DNA of 22,403 nucleotides from Bacteroides_D sp963546395 (GTDB lineage: Bacteria > Bacteroidota > Bacteroidia > Bacteroidales > CAJPTX01): the NCBI GenBank assembly GCA_963546395.1, contig CAUUMS010000022.1, positions 1 through 22,403 on the forward strand, in the 5' to 3' direction. This document shows, one piece after another, positions 7,939 to 15,446 of the stretch. Made by a program: the position numbers and the translations under genes. Under the pieces are notes generated by a model. That model was not told where the DNA came from. It worked only from the letters and a program-made list of their open reading frames with translations, and did not search any database. Numbering within the stretch: the stretch's first letter is position 1; every line of letters starts with the position of its first letter.

Positions 7939-8613
7939 ATGCAGGAACACGAATATTCATCGGCACTTTTCGCCCAGGCGGTAGAGGCGTTCACGCTGCT
8001 ACCAGGGGTGGGGCGTAAAAGCGCCGAGCGTTTCCTGCTGCACCTACTAGGGCACCCCGAGGAAGAGCGGGCCCGTTTCGTGACGGCCCTGAGCCAGTGC
8101 GTGCATGACATCAAGCATTGCCCCGGGTGCCACGGGTACTCCGACGATGGGGGCCTATGCAGCCTATGCTCCGACCCACGGCGTGAGGAGCACACCCTGT
8201 GCGTGGTGGCCGACGTGCGAGACGTGATGGCGCTGGAGCGAGCCCAGCACTACCGGGGACGTTACTTCGTGCTAGGTGGGCTCATCGACCCCATCGCGGG
8301 CCTGGGCCCCGACCAGCTAGCCATCGAGCCACTCCTTCGGGCCGCGCAGCAACCCGCAGTGCAAGAGATCATCATCGCCCTGAGCAGCACCATGGAGGGC
8401 GAAACCACCACCTACTACCTGCAACGCCGGCTACAGCCGCTAGGGCGCACGCTCAGCGTGCCAGCCCGGGGGATAGCCTTCGGCGAATCCATTGAGCAGA
8501 CCGACGAGATTACCCTGTCGCGCGCATTCCAGAACCGGCTGGTGCTCATCCCCGTAGCTGAGGGGCAGCCAACCACCCAAGTCGACAGCTTGCAAACCAA
8601 GCCACTACCATGA
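7939..8613 (+). CDS. recR: Recombination mediator RecR
   Basis: RecR works with RecO and RecF to load RecA on gapped DNA. The protein shows the N-terminal helix-hairpin-helix (LLPGVGRKSAERF) and a Cys4 zinc finger (CPGC then CSLC). The Toprim domain follows, opening TLCVVADVRDVMALERA, with the conserved GGLIDPIAGLGPDQL. A Walker-like tail around STMEGETTTYYLQRRL completes it. I prefer the ATG at 7939 because MQEHEYSSALFAQAVEAF aligns with the usual RecR N terminus and leaves room for a leader after the promoter. In-frame starts at 7915 (GTG), 7921 and 7930 are possible. Its stop overlaps the ATG of the next gene in ATGA (8610-8613), implying translational coupling. Confidence 0.95.
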   Translation: MQEHEYSSALFAQAVEAFTLLPGVGRKSAERFLLHLLGHPEEERARFVTALSQCVHDIKHCPGCHGYSDDGGLCSLCSDPRREEHTLCVVADVRDVMALERAQHYRGRYFVLGGLIDPIAGLGPDQLAIEPLLRAAQQPAVQEIIIALSSTMEGETTTYYLQRRLQPLGRTLSVPARGIAFGESIEQTDEITLSRAFQNRLVLIPVAEGQPTTQVDSLQTKPLP

Positions 8614-9344
8614 AACACCTGTATCGCCCTATAGCTCTCACCCTGCTGACCGTGCTGCTGGGAGTGGCAGCCCATGCGCAGAATCCTCTCGACTCAGCCC
8701 GTCTCGCCCTGCAAAATGGCGATGTGGAAGCCGCCAAACGGTTATTGGAGCCAGCCTACAAGGCGCAACCCGCTGACACGGCCGTAGTGCTCACGCTCGC
8801 TGAGGTGTACCTGCGCGAGCAGGACTCCAAGCGTGCCGAGCAGATTCTGGAGACCGCCACGAACACCTTCCCCGAGTATGGCAACCTGTACGTGCGGCTC
8901 GGCATAGCCCTGAACATGCGCGGCAAGTTCAAGAAAGCCGAAGAGGCCTTCATGAAAGCGAACTCGCTGCTACCCAAGGAGGCCCCCGAACGCGCCACGC
9001 TGTACGTGAATCTGGGGCTCTCCATCATGAATGACAACCGTCCCAAGGAGGCCGTTGCGTGTTTCGACAAGGCTATCGCCGCGAATCCGCGCAACACCAC
9101 GGCCCACGGCTACCGGGGCATGGCCCTCTACCGGATGGGGGATCTCAAGGAAGCCATCGAGGCCTACAACCGTGCCATTGAGATCGACGACAAGAATCCC
9201 ATCACGCTCTACAACCGGGGCATAGCCATCCAGAAGAACGGTCAGCTAGCGAAGGCGTGCCTCGACTACCATGCCGCCTGCAAGCTGGGCAATCTGAACG
9301 CCTGCAAAAAGGTGATGATGGAATGCTCCAAGCAGAACTTGTAG
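8610..9344 (+). CDS. Secreted or periplasmic TPR protein
   Basis: The 244-aa protein has a clear signal peptide (HLYRPIALTLLTVLLGVAAHA, cleavage before QNPLD). After it come about five or six TPR units, for example AEQILETATNTFPEYGNLY, AYNRAIEIDDKNPITLYNRG and KACLDYHAACKLGNLNACKK. TPR arrays act as protein-binding scaffolds; nothing here shows the partner. The last unit and tail have five cysteines (ACLDYHAACKLGN, NACKK, MECSK), which may form disulfides in the periplasm. It overlaps recR by four bases upstream and the sensor gene by 22 bases downstream, so the three genes are probably one transcript. The function is unknown; pairing with the sensor suggests a shared envelope role. Confidence 0.85.
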   Translation: MKHLYRPIALTLLTVLLGVAAHAQNPLDSARLALQNGDVEAAKRLLEPAYKAQPADTAVVLTLAEVYLREQDSKRAEQILETATNTFPEYGNLYVRLGIALNMRGKFKKAEEAFMKANSLLPKEAPERATLYVNLGLSIMNDNRPKEAVACFDKAIAANPRNTTAHGYRGMALYRMGDLKEAIEAYNRAIEIDDKNPITLYNRGIAIQKNGQLAKACLDYHAACKLGNLNACKKVMMECSKQNL

Positions 9345-11371
9345 CTGCGCACTGGGGCATTTACGGCTCGGTGCGGCACTTTGCGACTCGGTGCCTGCTC
9401 CTGATCACGCTGCTGCTGGCAGCCATGGGGGGCGTGTGCGCATCGGCTGAGGAGGGTACTGCGGTCTTCGACCTGCGGCGTATCCAGTTCGATGCCCGCA
9501 CGGTGGTGCCTCTGCGCGGGCAGTGCGAGTTCTACTGGCGGCAATTCGTGAACCCGCTCGACTTCAGCCGCAGCACCTACCACCGGCCCACGCTGATGCC
9601 CATGCCGAGCTCGTGGACCGACTACCGCATTGAGGGCGAGCCGCTCTCGGCCTCAGGGTACGCCACCTACCGTTTCTTCATCGTCAAGCCCACCGACCGG
9701 CGGTATGTGAGCTACGCGCTGCGCATCCCCACCATCTACTCGAACTACAAGCTCTGGGTCAATGGGGAGCTGTACAACGAGACCGGGCGCGTGGCCAATA
9801 CTCCCTTCAGCGCCAAGAGTGCCGCCAGCATCAAGATACTGCCCATCCACCCGAGCGCGGGACGACCGCTCAGCGACACGCTAGAGGTGGTGCTCCAGGT
9901 GTCCAACTTCGATTACCCATCGGCCGGCATCCGCCATGCCATCTCGTTCGGTTACCTGGAGGCGCTACTGAACCAGGAGAACAACAGCACGCGCATAGGA
10001 TTCCTGGCGTTGGGCATTCTTCTGCTGCTGATCCTGCTCTACTCCATCATGATGCACATAGCAGGCCAGGGGCGGCAGGGGCTCTGGATCATCCTGTGCG
10101 GGCTACTCTTCTCCCTGCACGTGAGCACGCTCAACGGCAACATGCTCATCGAGCTGCTGCAATCCATCCCGTGGTCCACATTCCACACCATACGCTATTT
10201 CACGGTGACGACGGCCGGCCTGACCGGATTTCTATTCGTGCGCCAATCGTTTCCCCGCGAGGTGAAGCCCTGGCTCTCCATCCCGCTCATTGCGCTGGGC
10301 ATCGTGCTGTCCATCTACGTGGCCATCTCCTCGCCACGACTCTACGCCTACTCGAAGCCGCTCATCACCGGCTACCTGGCCCTGGTGCTGGTGGCCACGT
10401 GCGCGCTCATACTCCCCAAAGCCATACGTCACCGCGCCCCGCTGGCCATCCCCTTGCTGCTGGGGCTACTCGCCGTGGGGATCTGCTTTGCTGTGGACTC
10501 CCTCTACTACGCCCGGGGGAGCGAGTCAGCGCTGCCCTTCACGCAGATCGGGGTGGTGGTGCTCATCCTTCTGCTCAGCCTGCCCACAGGGCACCGGCTG
10601 GCCAACATCATCCGTCGGCAGGGCAGCATACGGAGTGCCCACGAGCAGGAGCTCGAAGAGGTGCGAGAGGAACGATCGAAGACGCAGGCTCGCAACCGTG
10701 AGCTCAGCTCCACGTTGCGGCAGCTGAAGGCGCAGCTGGAGGTGCAACGATGGGCCGACCATGGGTACTCGCTGCTGGCACACTCGGTGGCCCAGGCACC
10801 ACGAGAGCTGCACCCCCTGAGCCAGCAGCTGCTCACCGTCTACTGCCAGTATGCCGAGGTGCATGTGGCCGCCCTGTACGTGGCGCGCTACAACGCAGAG
10901 ACCATGCAGGCCGAGCTCATCCTCACGGCCCACGTGGGGCTCACCGCGGCGATGCGCGAGCGACAGGGAGTGGTGCTGGAGCGTGAGGGACTTGTGGGGG
11001 CCTGCTACGCGGAGAACATGCCGCAGCACATCGCCAACCTGCCCGAGAGCTTCCTGGAGATCTCCACCGGGCTTGGAGGCAGCACGCCACCCGCCATCCT
11101 CGTGCTCCCCTTACAGGCAGATGCCGGGGTGATCGGCGTGCTCGCCCTGGGACGGCTCACAGACTTCGCCAAGCATGAGATTGCCTTTGCGCAACGTTCC
11201 TCGCTCATCATCGCCAATGCGCTCATGCAGGCCCGCAACGCTGAGACGAACGTGCAAACCCTGCGGGAGGCGCTGCAAGCCAAGGAGGCACTGGCGCAAG
11301 AGAAGGAGCTGATGCAGGACCGGATCCTTCAGCTCGAGGCCGAACTAGAAGAGGCTCGCGGGCACGTCTAG
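9323..11371 (+). CDS. 7TMR-DISM-like membrane sensor with GAF domain
   Basis: From the ATG at 9323 the protein has 682 residues. Order: signal peptide (LLLITLLLAAMGGVCASA); an extracytoplasmic beta-sandwich of about 180 residues (7TMR-DISMED2-like, with FFIVKPTDRRYVSYALRIP and YKLWVNGELYNETG); seven hydrophobic helices at about 225-440; a coiled coil at about 445-500 (HEQELEEVREERSK); a GAF-like domain at about 500-645 (LVGACYAENMPQHI, ILVLPLQADAGVIGVLALG); and a short terminal coiled coil ending EEARGHV. Related proteins usually end in a histidine kinase, GGDEF or cyclase domain; none is present here and the reading frame closes normally. It could signal through a partner bound by the coiled coil. 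An earlier in-frame ATG at 9257 lies within the TPR gene and would spoil the signal peptide. Confidence 0.8.
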   Translation: MLQAELVAAHWGIYGSVRHFATRCLLLITLLLAAMGGVCASAEEGTAVFDLRRIQFDARTVVPLRGQCEFYWRQFVNPLDFSRSTYHRPTLMPMPSSWTDYRIEGEPLSASGYATYRFFIVKPTDRRYVSYALRIPTIYSNYKLWVNGELYNETGRVANTPFSAKSAASIKILPIHPSAGRPLSDTLEVVLQVSNFDYPSAGIRHAISFGYLEALLNQENNSTRIGFLALGILLLLILLYSIMMHIAGQGRQGLWIILCGLLFSLHVSTLNGNMLIELLQSIPWSTFHTIRYFTVTTAGLTGFLFVRQSFPREVKPWLSIPLIALGIVLSIYVAISSPRLYAYSKPLITGYLALVLVATCALILPKAIRHRAPLAIPLLLGLLAVGICFAVDSLYYARGSESALPFTQIGVVVLILLLSLPTGHRLANIIRRQGSIRSAHEQELEEVREERSKTQARNRELSSTLRQLKAQLEVQRWADHGYSLLAHSVAQAPRELHPLSQQLLTVYCQYAEVHVAALYVARYNAETMQAELILTAHVGLTAAMRERQGVVLEREGLVGACYAENMPQHIANLPESFLEISTGLGGSTPPAILVLPLQADAGVIGVLALGRLTDFAKHEIAFAQRSSLIIANALMQARNAETNVQTLREALQAKEALAQEKELMQDRILQLEAELEEARGHV

Positions 11372-11668
11372 TCCCCCTACCACTCTGTAGCTCAACGAAT
11401 CCACCCCCTTTCACTACACCCATCACCGCGCGGGTGCCACCCCGTTATGCGCTGACGCACCACGCAAGCCACAAGTCGCATAGGGCTCAGACGGGCGCAC
11501 CATTCCCCCACCCCATCTCACCCCAAAATATACCATCCAGGCGCATTCACCTACTGATGATGCGCAGACGTGGCCAGGCTAGGTTTTTACAATGAACTGG
11601 CAGATGGAGGTGAGGTGACATGCGCACCTGGGGCTATCCACGACCAAGCGAAGACGAAGCAAAAAGGT

Positions 11669-11719
11669 ATCAAAGCCGTATTTGACCGACCAAATAGGGA
11701 CTTGATACGTCGTTAGTGC
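11669..11719 (+). repeat. Dispersed intergenic repeat, copy 2
   Basis: This is the second copy of the element at 312-362, in the same orientation, with seven differences by eye. Two of the differences fall where copy 1 has its stem (ATACGGC there, ATACGTC here), so the outer stem is weaker in this copy. The ATTTG / CAAAT inner pair is kept. Confidence 0.75.
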
Positions 11720-11797
11720 GCTATAGCCACGGCGGCGATGCCGGCAAGCAGCCAGGAAGACGCGGGAATGACCCCGTATGGTGACTGGCAATTACGC

Positions 11798-11828
11798 TTT
11801 TTCCCTTCAGTAAATTACGCTATCTTCG
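11798..11828 (+). promoter_or_regulatory. Possible promoter for the surface-repeat gene
   Basis: TTTTT at 11798-11802 and TATCTTCG at 11821-11828 are separated by 18 bases. This resembles the Bacteroidetes TTTG / TAnnTTTG pair with one mismatch in each box. Confidence 0.35.
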
Positions 11829-11991
11829 CGCAAGGAGAGCGGAAGACCCGCATCAAGTCGACTGGCCACACCCTCGGGTTCGGAACGCCCACTGCCTACG
11901 GCGGCACGCAAAGGGACCCCACGGGGGAGATGCGGATTGCAGCGGGCACTACGCATCGAATAAATTGCCCCAGGACTGGGGTTGAGAGCCT

Positions 11992-13041
11992 ATGCCGTAT
12001 CGATTGCCAAGCATGCTGATTGCCAGCCTGATCCTCCTGCTCGGCACGGGGATCGCCCACGGGCAGGGCGACACCGTGGAGCTGTACTCCGCGGTGCAGG
12101 TGACGCTGGTGCCACCCGTAAGCACCAATGGCAGGGCGTTCGCTGAGTACACAAACCTCCTGTCGCTCAATATGCTTGTGGGCGTGTCGCAGCACGAGAG
12201 GGGCGTGGTTCTCGGCGGCCTGGCTAACATCACGCTGCGCAATGCCCGGGGCCTACAGCTGGCAGGGCTCTGCAACTACGTGGGCGGGCATACCCGCGGG
12301 GCGCAAATTGCGGGTCTAGTCAACATCACGCGGGAGAGTACCACTGGGATGCAGCTTGCGGGGCTAACCAACATAGGCGATAGCATCCATGAGGCCCCGC
12401 TGATGGGGCTAGTCAACGTGGCGCGAGTGGTGCATGGGGGGCAACTCCTAGGGGCGATCAACGTGGCGGGCGATGCCGAGCGGAGCCTATTCGCCGGGCT
12501 GGTGAACGTGGGTGGGAAGGTGGAACGGGGGCAACTGGTGGGGCTGGTGAATGTGGCCGATAGCTGTGATGCGCCCGTGGGGCTGCTCAACCTGGTGCGC
12601 AATGGCGACTACTCGATTGCCGCAACATATGATGAGACGGGCAGCACCCTACTGTCGCTACGCACGGGGAAGAGGAGCTACGGCATCCTGGGAGTGGGGT
12701 TCAACCACCAGATCCGGGGAGGGGCCCTGGCGGTTGTGATGGGCATCGGGGCGCAATCGCACCTCGCGCAGTGGTTACGATTTCACCACGAGTTCACCGG
12801 CGGGATCCTGCTCCCGACCTCGCCGAGCGATGTCGGGTTCAAGACGAGCTACACGCTGCTGCTGGCGGCGCACTGGGGGCACCTGACGCTGCTGGCAGGC
12901 CCGAGCATCAACCACATGCATATGGGTGGCGAGGCGCACAGACTCGGCAAGGCTGGCTGGGCCCTCTACCAACGGCACTCCGAGCGGCACTGGTGGCGGG
13001 TGCACATGGGGTACACGGTGGGCGTGCAGTACACGCTATAG
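11992..13041 (+). CDS. LA_2272-type surface-repeat protein
   Basis: The 349-aa protein has a signal peptide (MLIASLILLLGTGIAHG, cut before QGDTV). It then has about nine repeats built on GL.N[IV] between residues 72 and 201: GLANI, GLCNY, GLVNI, GLTNI, GLVNV, GAINV, GLVNV, GLVNV and GLLNL, spaced roughly 14-20 residues apart. This pattern is that of the LA_2272 surface-repeat family. The regular Gly-Leu spacing suggests a stacked beta structure. The C-terminal 150 residues contain alternating hydrophobic strands ending GYTVGVQYTL, consistent with an outer-membrane barrel or strand anchor; this is inference. The start could be 11992 or the ATG at 12013. It is monocistronic, with no known biochemical role. 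Confidence 0.75.
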   Translation: MPYRLPSMLIASLILLLGTGIAHGQGDTVELYSAVQVTLVPPVSTNGRAFAEYTNLLSLNMLVGVSQHERGVVLGGLANITLRNARGLQLAGLCNYVGGHTRGAQIAGLVNITRESTTGMQLAGLTNIGDSIHEAPLMGLVNVARVVHGGQLLGAINVAGDAERSLFAGLVNVGGKVERGQLVGLVNVADSCDAPVGLLNLVRNGDYSIAATYDETGSTLLSLRTGKRSYGILGVGFNHQIRGGALAVVMGIGAQSHLAQWLRFHHEFTGGILLPTSPSDVGFKTSYTLLLAAHWGHLTLLAGPSINHMHMGGEAHRLGKAGWALYQRHSERHWWRVHMGYTVGVQYTL

Positions 13042-13300
13042 GCCGCACGCCAGGCGCAAAGCTGGGAGCTGTGGCTGGGGAAAGCGGTGTCACCCCGGCA
13101 GCTTGCACCGCAACAAGCGCGATGCGGGCTGCGATGAGGCTACGGATTGGGACATAAGACTGCGGGCTGTAGGGGGATTCTGGCCCCAGTGAATGACAAT
13201 ATGGCGCATGTAACCAGTAGCAGGGAGACGGGGCGTTGGGAGCTCCCACTAACGGCCCTGCGCACAGGGTGGCACAATAGCACTGAGATTCTTTCGTTTC

Positions 13301-13308
13301 TATGTTTG
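13301..13308 (+). promoter_or_regulatory. -7 box upstream of the first small lipoprotein gene
   Basis: TATGTTTG exactly fits TAnnTTTG and is preceded by a T-rich stretch (TTCTTTCGTTTC). No -33 TTTG lies at standard spacing. It predicts a leader of about 95 bases. Confidence 0.45.
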
Positions 13309-13394
13309 TTGCGCACCGAGTTGGGCATTTTGCCAACACATGCCGAGCGTACCACAGCAAGGCTCGACACGCAGCAGCATCAACACTAAATTGT

Positions 13395-13400
13395 AGGAGG
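13395..13400 (+). promoter_or_regulatory. Strong Shine-Dalgarno site AGGAGG
   Basis: AGGAGG sits seven bases before the ATG at 13408. The second paralogue has the identical arrangement, while other genes in the window, as usual for Bacteroidetes, have none. Confidence 0.75.
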
Positions 13401-13407
13401 ATTTGTC

Positions 13408-13803
13408 ATGCTACGTAGCATTTTGCTTTACGCGGGGGTGGCCCTGGCTGTGACCCTGGCGGCGGGTTGCAAGAAGGAGAAGGACAACGGCGGTAATGCT
13501 GGTCGAGTAAACCTCGAGTCGGTGCTAGGCACTTATAAGGGCTCGCTGACCACGCAGGGTAAAACGGAAGACAGGGAGGTGGAGCTGCGGAAGGCTAACG
13601 CCGTGGAACGGGGGCTGGGGGCCGACTACACGATAGACAATGTCCCCGCCCTGGTGAAATCCAACGGGGACGGCAAGGTAGTATTCACCTTCAAGGGGGT
13701 TCTCGCCAAGGGTGAAGCCACAGTGGAGGGCACCACTTTGACCTACACGATGACCTTTGGGAAGAACGAGGATAAGCGCGAGTTCAAGGGCACGAAGAAG
13801 TAG
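13408..13803 (+). CDS. Small lipoprotein, paralogue 1
   Basis: The 131-aa protein has a lipoprotein signal: a hydrophobic stretch ending LAAGC, so Cys21 would be lipidated, followed by KKEKDN. The mature part of about 110 residues has ESVLGTYKGSLTTQGK, VKSNGDGKVVFTFKGVLAKG and ends REFKGTKK. It looks like an all-beta, lipocalin-like or calycin-like small domain (inference from strand pattern and the GTYKG opening). It is a clear paralogue of the gene at 14474: both have LLGTYKG/EGTYKG, KSN.(D/N)GK, AKGEA and EFKG.KK at matching places. It has its own promoter box, a strong ribosome site and a terminator, so it is a single-gene unit. I do not recognise a named family; the role is unknown. Confidence 0.8.
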   Translation: MLRSILLYAGVALAVTLAAGCKKEKDNGGNAGRVNLESVLGTYKGSLTTQGKTEDREVELRKANAVERGLGADYTIDNVPALVKSNGDGKVVFTFKGVLAKGEATVEGTTLTYTMTFGKNEDKREFKGTKK

Positions 13804-13823
13804 GTGGCCGTAGTCAGATTCAC

Positions 13824-13869
13824 GGAGTGTCCCTCGGAGAAGACAGCTTCTCTGAGGGACACTCCTTTT
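13824..13869 (+). terminator. Intrinsic terminator after lipoprotein 1
   Basis: GGAGTGTCCCTC-G-GAGAAG (13824-13842) pairs with CTTCTC-T-GAGGGACACTCC (13847-13865): 18 pairs plus one G-U, with loop ACAG. TTTT follows. It is 20 bases after the stop codon. Confidence 0.9.
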
Positions 13870-14402
13870 ATGGGGCAACCCCAACGCCTAGCGCAATCTG
13901 CGCGGCAATTGGCCGGCTGGGTGCGCAAGGACTATGGTCACCGGAGGGGACAATGCGCTACGCAGGAGGAGAGTTTGGCAGAAGGGAGTAGGGGTAAAGG
14001 GTGCCAATCGATGGCACCAATGCGCACACAATACGAGCGTGCAAGAGCGAATGGAGAATGGGGTAATGCACCGGTGGAGGTGCATTGGGGACACATAGGC
14101 AGGGGACATCGCATTCGCCCACCCTATCGCATTCCAGCCCACGTGGGCGCAGAAATCTGCGCGTGCCCCACAGGGGAATGATTGACAATGGCCTAACCTG
14201 AGCATTGCAAACCATAACAAAGCACAAGGCGCATGATGAAGCAGGAACGCCACGGATTTAACCTAAGTGGAAGATTAATTTCCACGAGGCCACCAGTGGC
14301 ACCACGCATCCAGGCACACCTGTACCCTCCGGCACCATGCGACAATGGGCACTAGATTAGAGCTATCAGTCATTAGATAGCGTCTATTTATCTAAAACCG
14401 CC
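13870..14402. other. Intergenic region with several hairpins, no gene seen
   Basis: Two perfect inverted repeats are visible: GGTGCCA-ATCGA-TGGCACC (14000-14018) and AATGCACC-GGTGGA-GGTGCATT (14065-14086). Neither has a T-run. The open frames here lack coding character. The spacing between lipoprotein genes 1 and 2 is much longer than between 2 and the decayed copy. Confidence 0.5.
14373..14395 (+). promoter_or_regulatory. Inverted repeat, possible operator
   Basis: TTAGATA-GCGTCTATT-TATCTAA is a perfect 7-base inverted repeat ending seven bases before the putative -33 box of the second lipoprotein gene. The position would suit an activator or repressor site; this is inference. Confidence 0.35.
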
Positions 14403-14432
14403 TTGCCGTATCACGCAAAAAGTCGATCTTTG
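14403..14432 (+). promoter_or_regulatory. Likely promoter of lipoprotein 2
   Basis: TTG at 14403-14405 and GATCTTTG at 14425-14432 are 19 bases apart. This matches the Bacteroidetes -33 TTTG / -7 TAnnTTTG arrangement with one -7 mismatch. The leader would be about 35 bases. Confidence 0.45.
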
Positions 14433-14460
14433 TCACGCAATATTACCAACGCAAAAATAC

Positions 14461-14466
14461 AGGAGG
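14461..14466 (+). promoter_or_regulatory. Strong Shine-Dalgarno site AGGAGG
   Basis: AGGAGG is seven bases before the ATG at 14474. It sets that ATG, rather than the TTG at 14468, as the start, just as in paralogue 1. Confidence 0.75.
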
Positions 14467-14473
14467 ATTGCGC

Positions 14474-14878
14474 ATGTTACGTAACGTTTTGTTTTGCGCT
14501 AGCCTAGCGCTAGCACTCACCCTGACGGCTGGGTGCAAGAAGGAAGAAAAGGCTGGCAAGGTGGATCTCAATGCGGTGGAAGGCACCTACAAGGGTACGC
14601 TGACGTGGACGTATGAAAAGTCGGGAGACACAAAGACGGAGGAGACTTCCGTTAAGGTGTCAAAGCTTGATGGGCTCACCAAGTCACTTGGGGACTACAT
14701 GGTGGATGGATTAACCGCCAAAATCAAGTCGAATGAGAATGGTAAGCTCATTCTCACCATCGAAGGGCTCGGAATCGCCAAGGGTGAAGCAGAATTGACG
14801 GGCTCGGAGCTGTCATTCAAGATAGCTCACAACTCGATTGTAACGTACACCAAGGAATTCAAGGGTAAGAAGGAGTAG
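14474..14878 (+). CDS. Small lipoprotein, paralogue 2
   Basis: The 134-aa protein opens MLRNVLFCASLALALTLTAG followed by Cys21, the lipidation site, then KKEEKAG. The mature domain follows the same plan as paralogue 1: AVEGTYKGTLTWTYEKSGD, VDGLTAKIKSNENGKLILTI, AKGEAELTGSELSF and a basic end KEFKGKKE. The strand-rich pattern suggests a small beta-barrel-like domain. It has its own promoter, an AGGAGG site and a perfect terminator. A decayed third copy lies directly downstream. The TTG at 14468 would add two residues and is not favoured by the ribosome site. Function unknown; likely anchored in the outer or inner membrane facing the periplasm or surface. Confidence 0.8.
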   Translation: MLRNVLFCASLALALTLTAGCKKEEKAGKVDLNAVEGTYKGTLTWTYEKSGDTKTEETSVKVSKLDGLTKSLGDYMVDGLTAKIKSNENGKLILTIEGLGIAKGEAELTGSELSFKIAHNSIVTYTKEFKGKKE

Positions 14879-14903
14879 CAGGGCCACTTCGTGGCCACAC
14901 GGT

Positions 14904-14938
14904 GCCCCAGGAAGAGTATCTTCCTGGGGCGTTTTTTT
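14904..14938 (+). terminator. Intrinsic terminator after lipoprotein 2
   Basis: GCCCCAGGAAG-AGTAT-CTTCCTGGGGC forms a perfect 11-pair stem with a five-base loop. Seven Ts follow at 14932-14938. A smaller perfect hairpin, GGCCAC-TTC-GTGGCC (14882-14896), precedes it. Confidence 0.95.
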
Positions 14939-15017
14939 GTGGCTCAGAGGGGATCCGTCATACCCGAGGGCATATGACAAATGCAATGCCAGACACAATT
15001 AATAGGAAGGCGGAGCA

Positions 15018-15417
15018 ATGGTACGCAGGATAATCCTAACTCAGACTTGCCCCCTGCTGTAATGCCAACTGGAAGCCGCAAGAAGGGGATAAATTAGAGA
15101 GGAGTGTAGCTGTAGATCTGGGGCGGTGGTAGGCACTCATAGAAGGTGCACGCTGACGACAACATACGAAAAGTTGAGAGACACTAAAACAGAGGAGATC
15201 TCCATTACGAAGTCAACGCTTGGCAGACCACTAAGGCACTCGACGGGTACGCAGTAGCTGGATAGCCAGCAAGATCAAGTGGGATGAGATGGTAGGCAAA
15301 CTCTTAGCCTCAACTCGATTAGCACCTCAGGGCAAGGCCCCATTTCCAGCTCGGAGCGACCTCACGAGCGATGGCCCCGGCAATGGTCACGCTAAATTCA
15401 AAGGTACGGAACTGTAG
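15018..15417 (+). pseudogene. Decayed third copy of the small lipoprotein gene
   Basis: The sequence is alignable by eye to the gene at 14474 but broken by many stops and shifts. Matching blocks include CACGCTGACG, then ACGAAAAGTTGAGAGACACT against ATGAAAAGTCGGGAGACACA, and ACAGAGGAGATCTCC against ACGGAGGAGACTTCC. Further blocks are AAGATCAAGTGGGATGAGA against AAAATCAAGTCGAATGAGA, and AATTCAAAGGTACGGAACTGTAG at the end. The start ATG at 15018 (ATGGTACGCAGGATA) and the final TAG are still in the expected places, and an intrinsic terminator still follows. The lipobox frame is destroyed. It is most similar to paralogue 2 in its middle. Confidence 0.85.
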
Positions 15418-15446
15418 ATAGATGGGTCACGTCCACAACCCCAAGC

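Larger units (their letters stand above)
11372..11991. other. 620-base intergenic region with repeat and leader
   Basis: No convincing gene is present. The region holds the second copy of the 51-base repeat (11669-11719) and a likely promoter near 11798-11828. A leader of about 160 bases follows, before the next gene. At its end CCCCAG-GA-CTGGGG (11968-11981) can fold 10 bases before the ATG and could mask the ribosome site. Confidence 0.55.
13042..13407. other. 366-base intergenic region with promoter and leader
   Basis: No gene is seen. TATGTTTG at 13301-13308 is a perfect -7 box. The predicted leader of about 95 bases can fold GTTGG / CCAAC (13320-13337) and CGAGC / GCTCG hairpins before the ribosome site. 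Confidence 0.5.

Noticed and set aside
10096..10701. 201-codon plus-strand frame inside the sensor gene.
   Set aside because: It is an out-of-frame shadow, with Ala/His/Pro/Arg bias typical of shifted reading of GC-rich DNA.
11738..12019. 93-codon frame before the surface-repeat gene.
   Set aside because: It spans the likely promoter and leader, has no ribosome site and no recognisable pattern.
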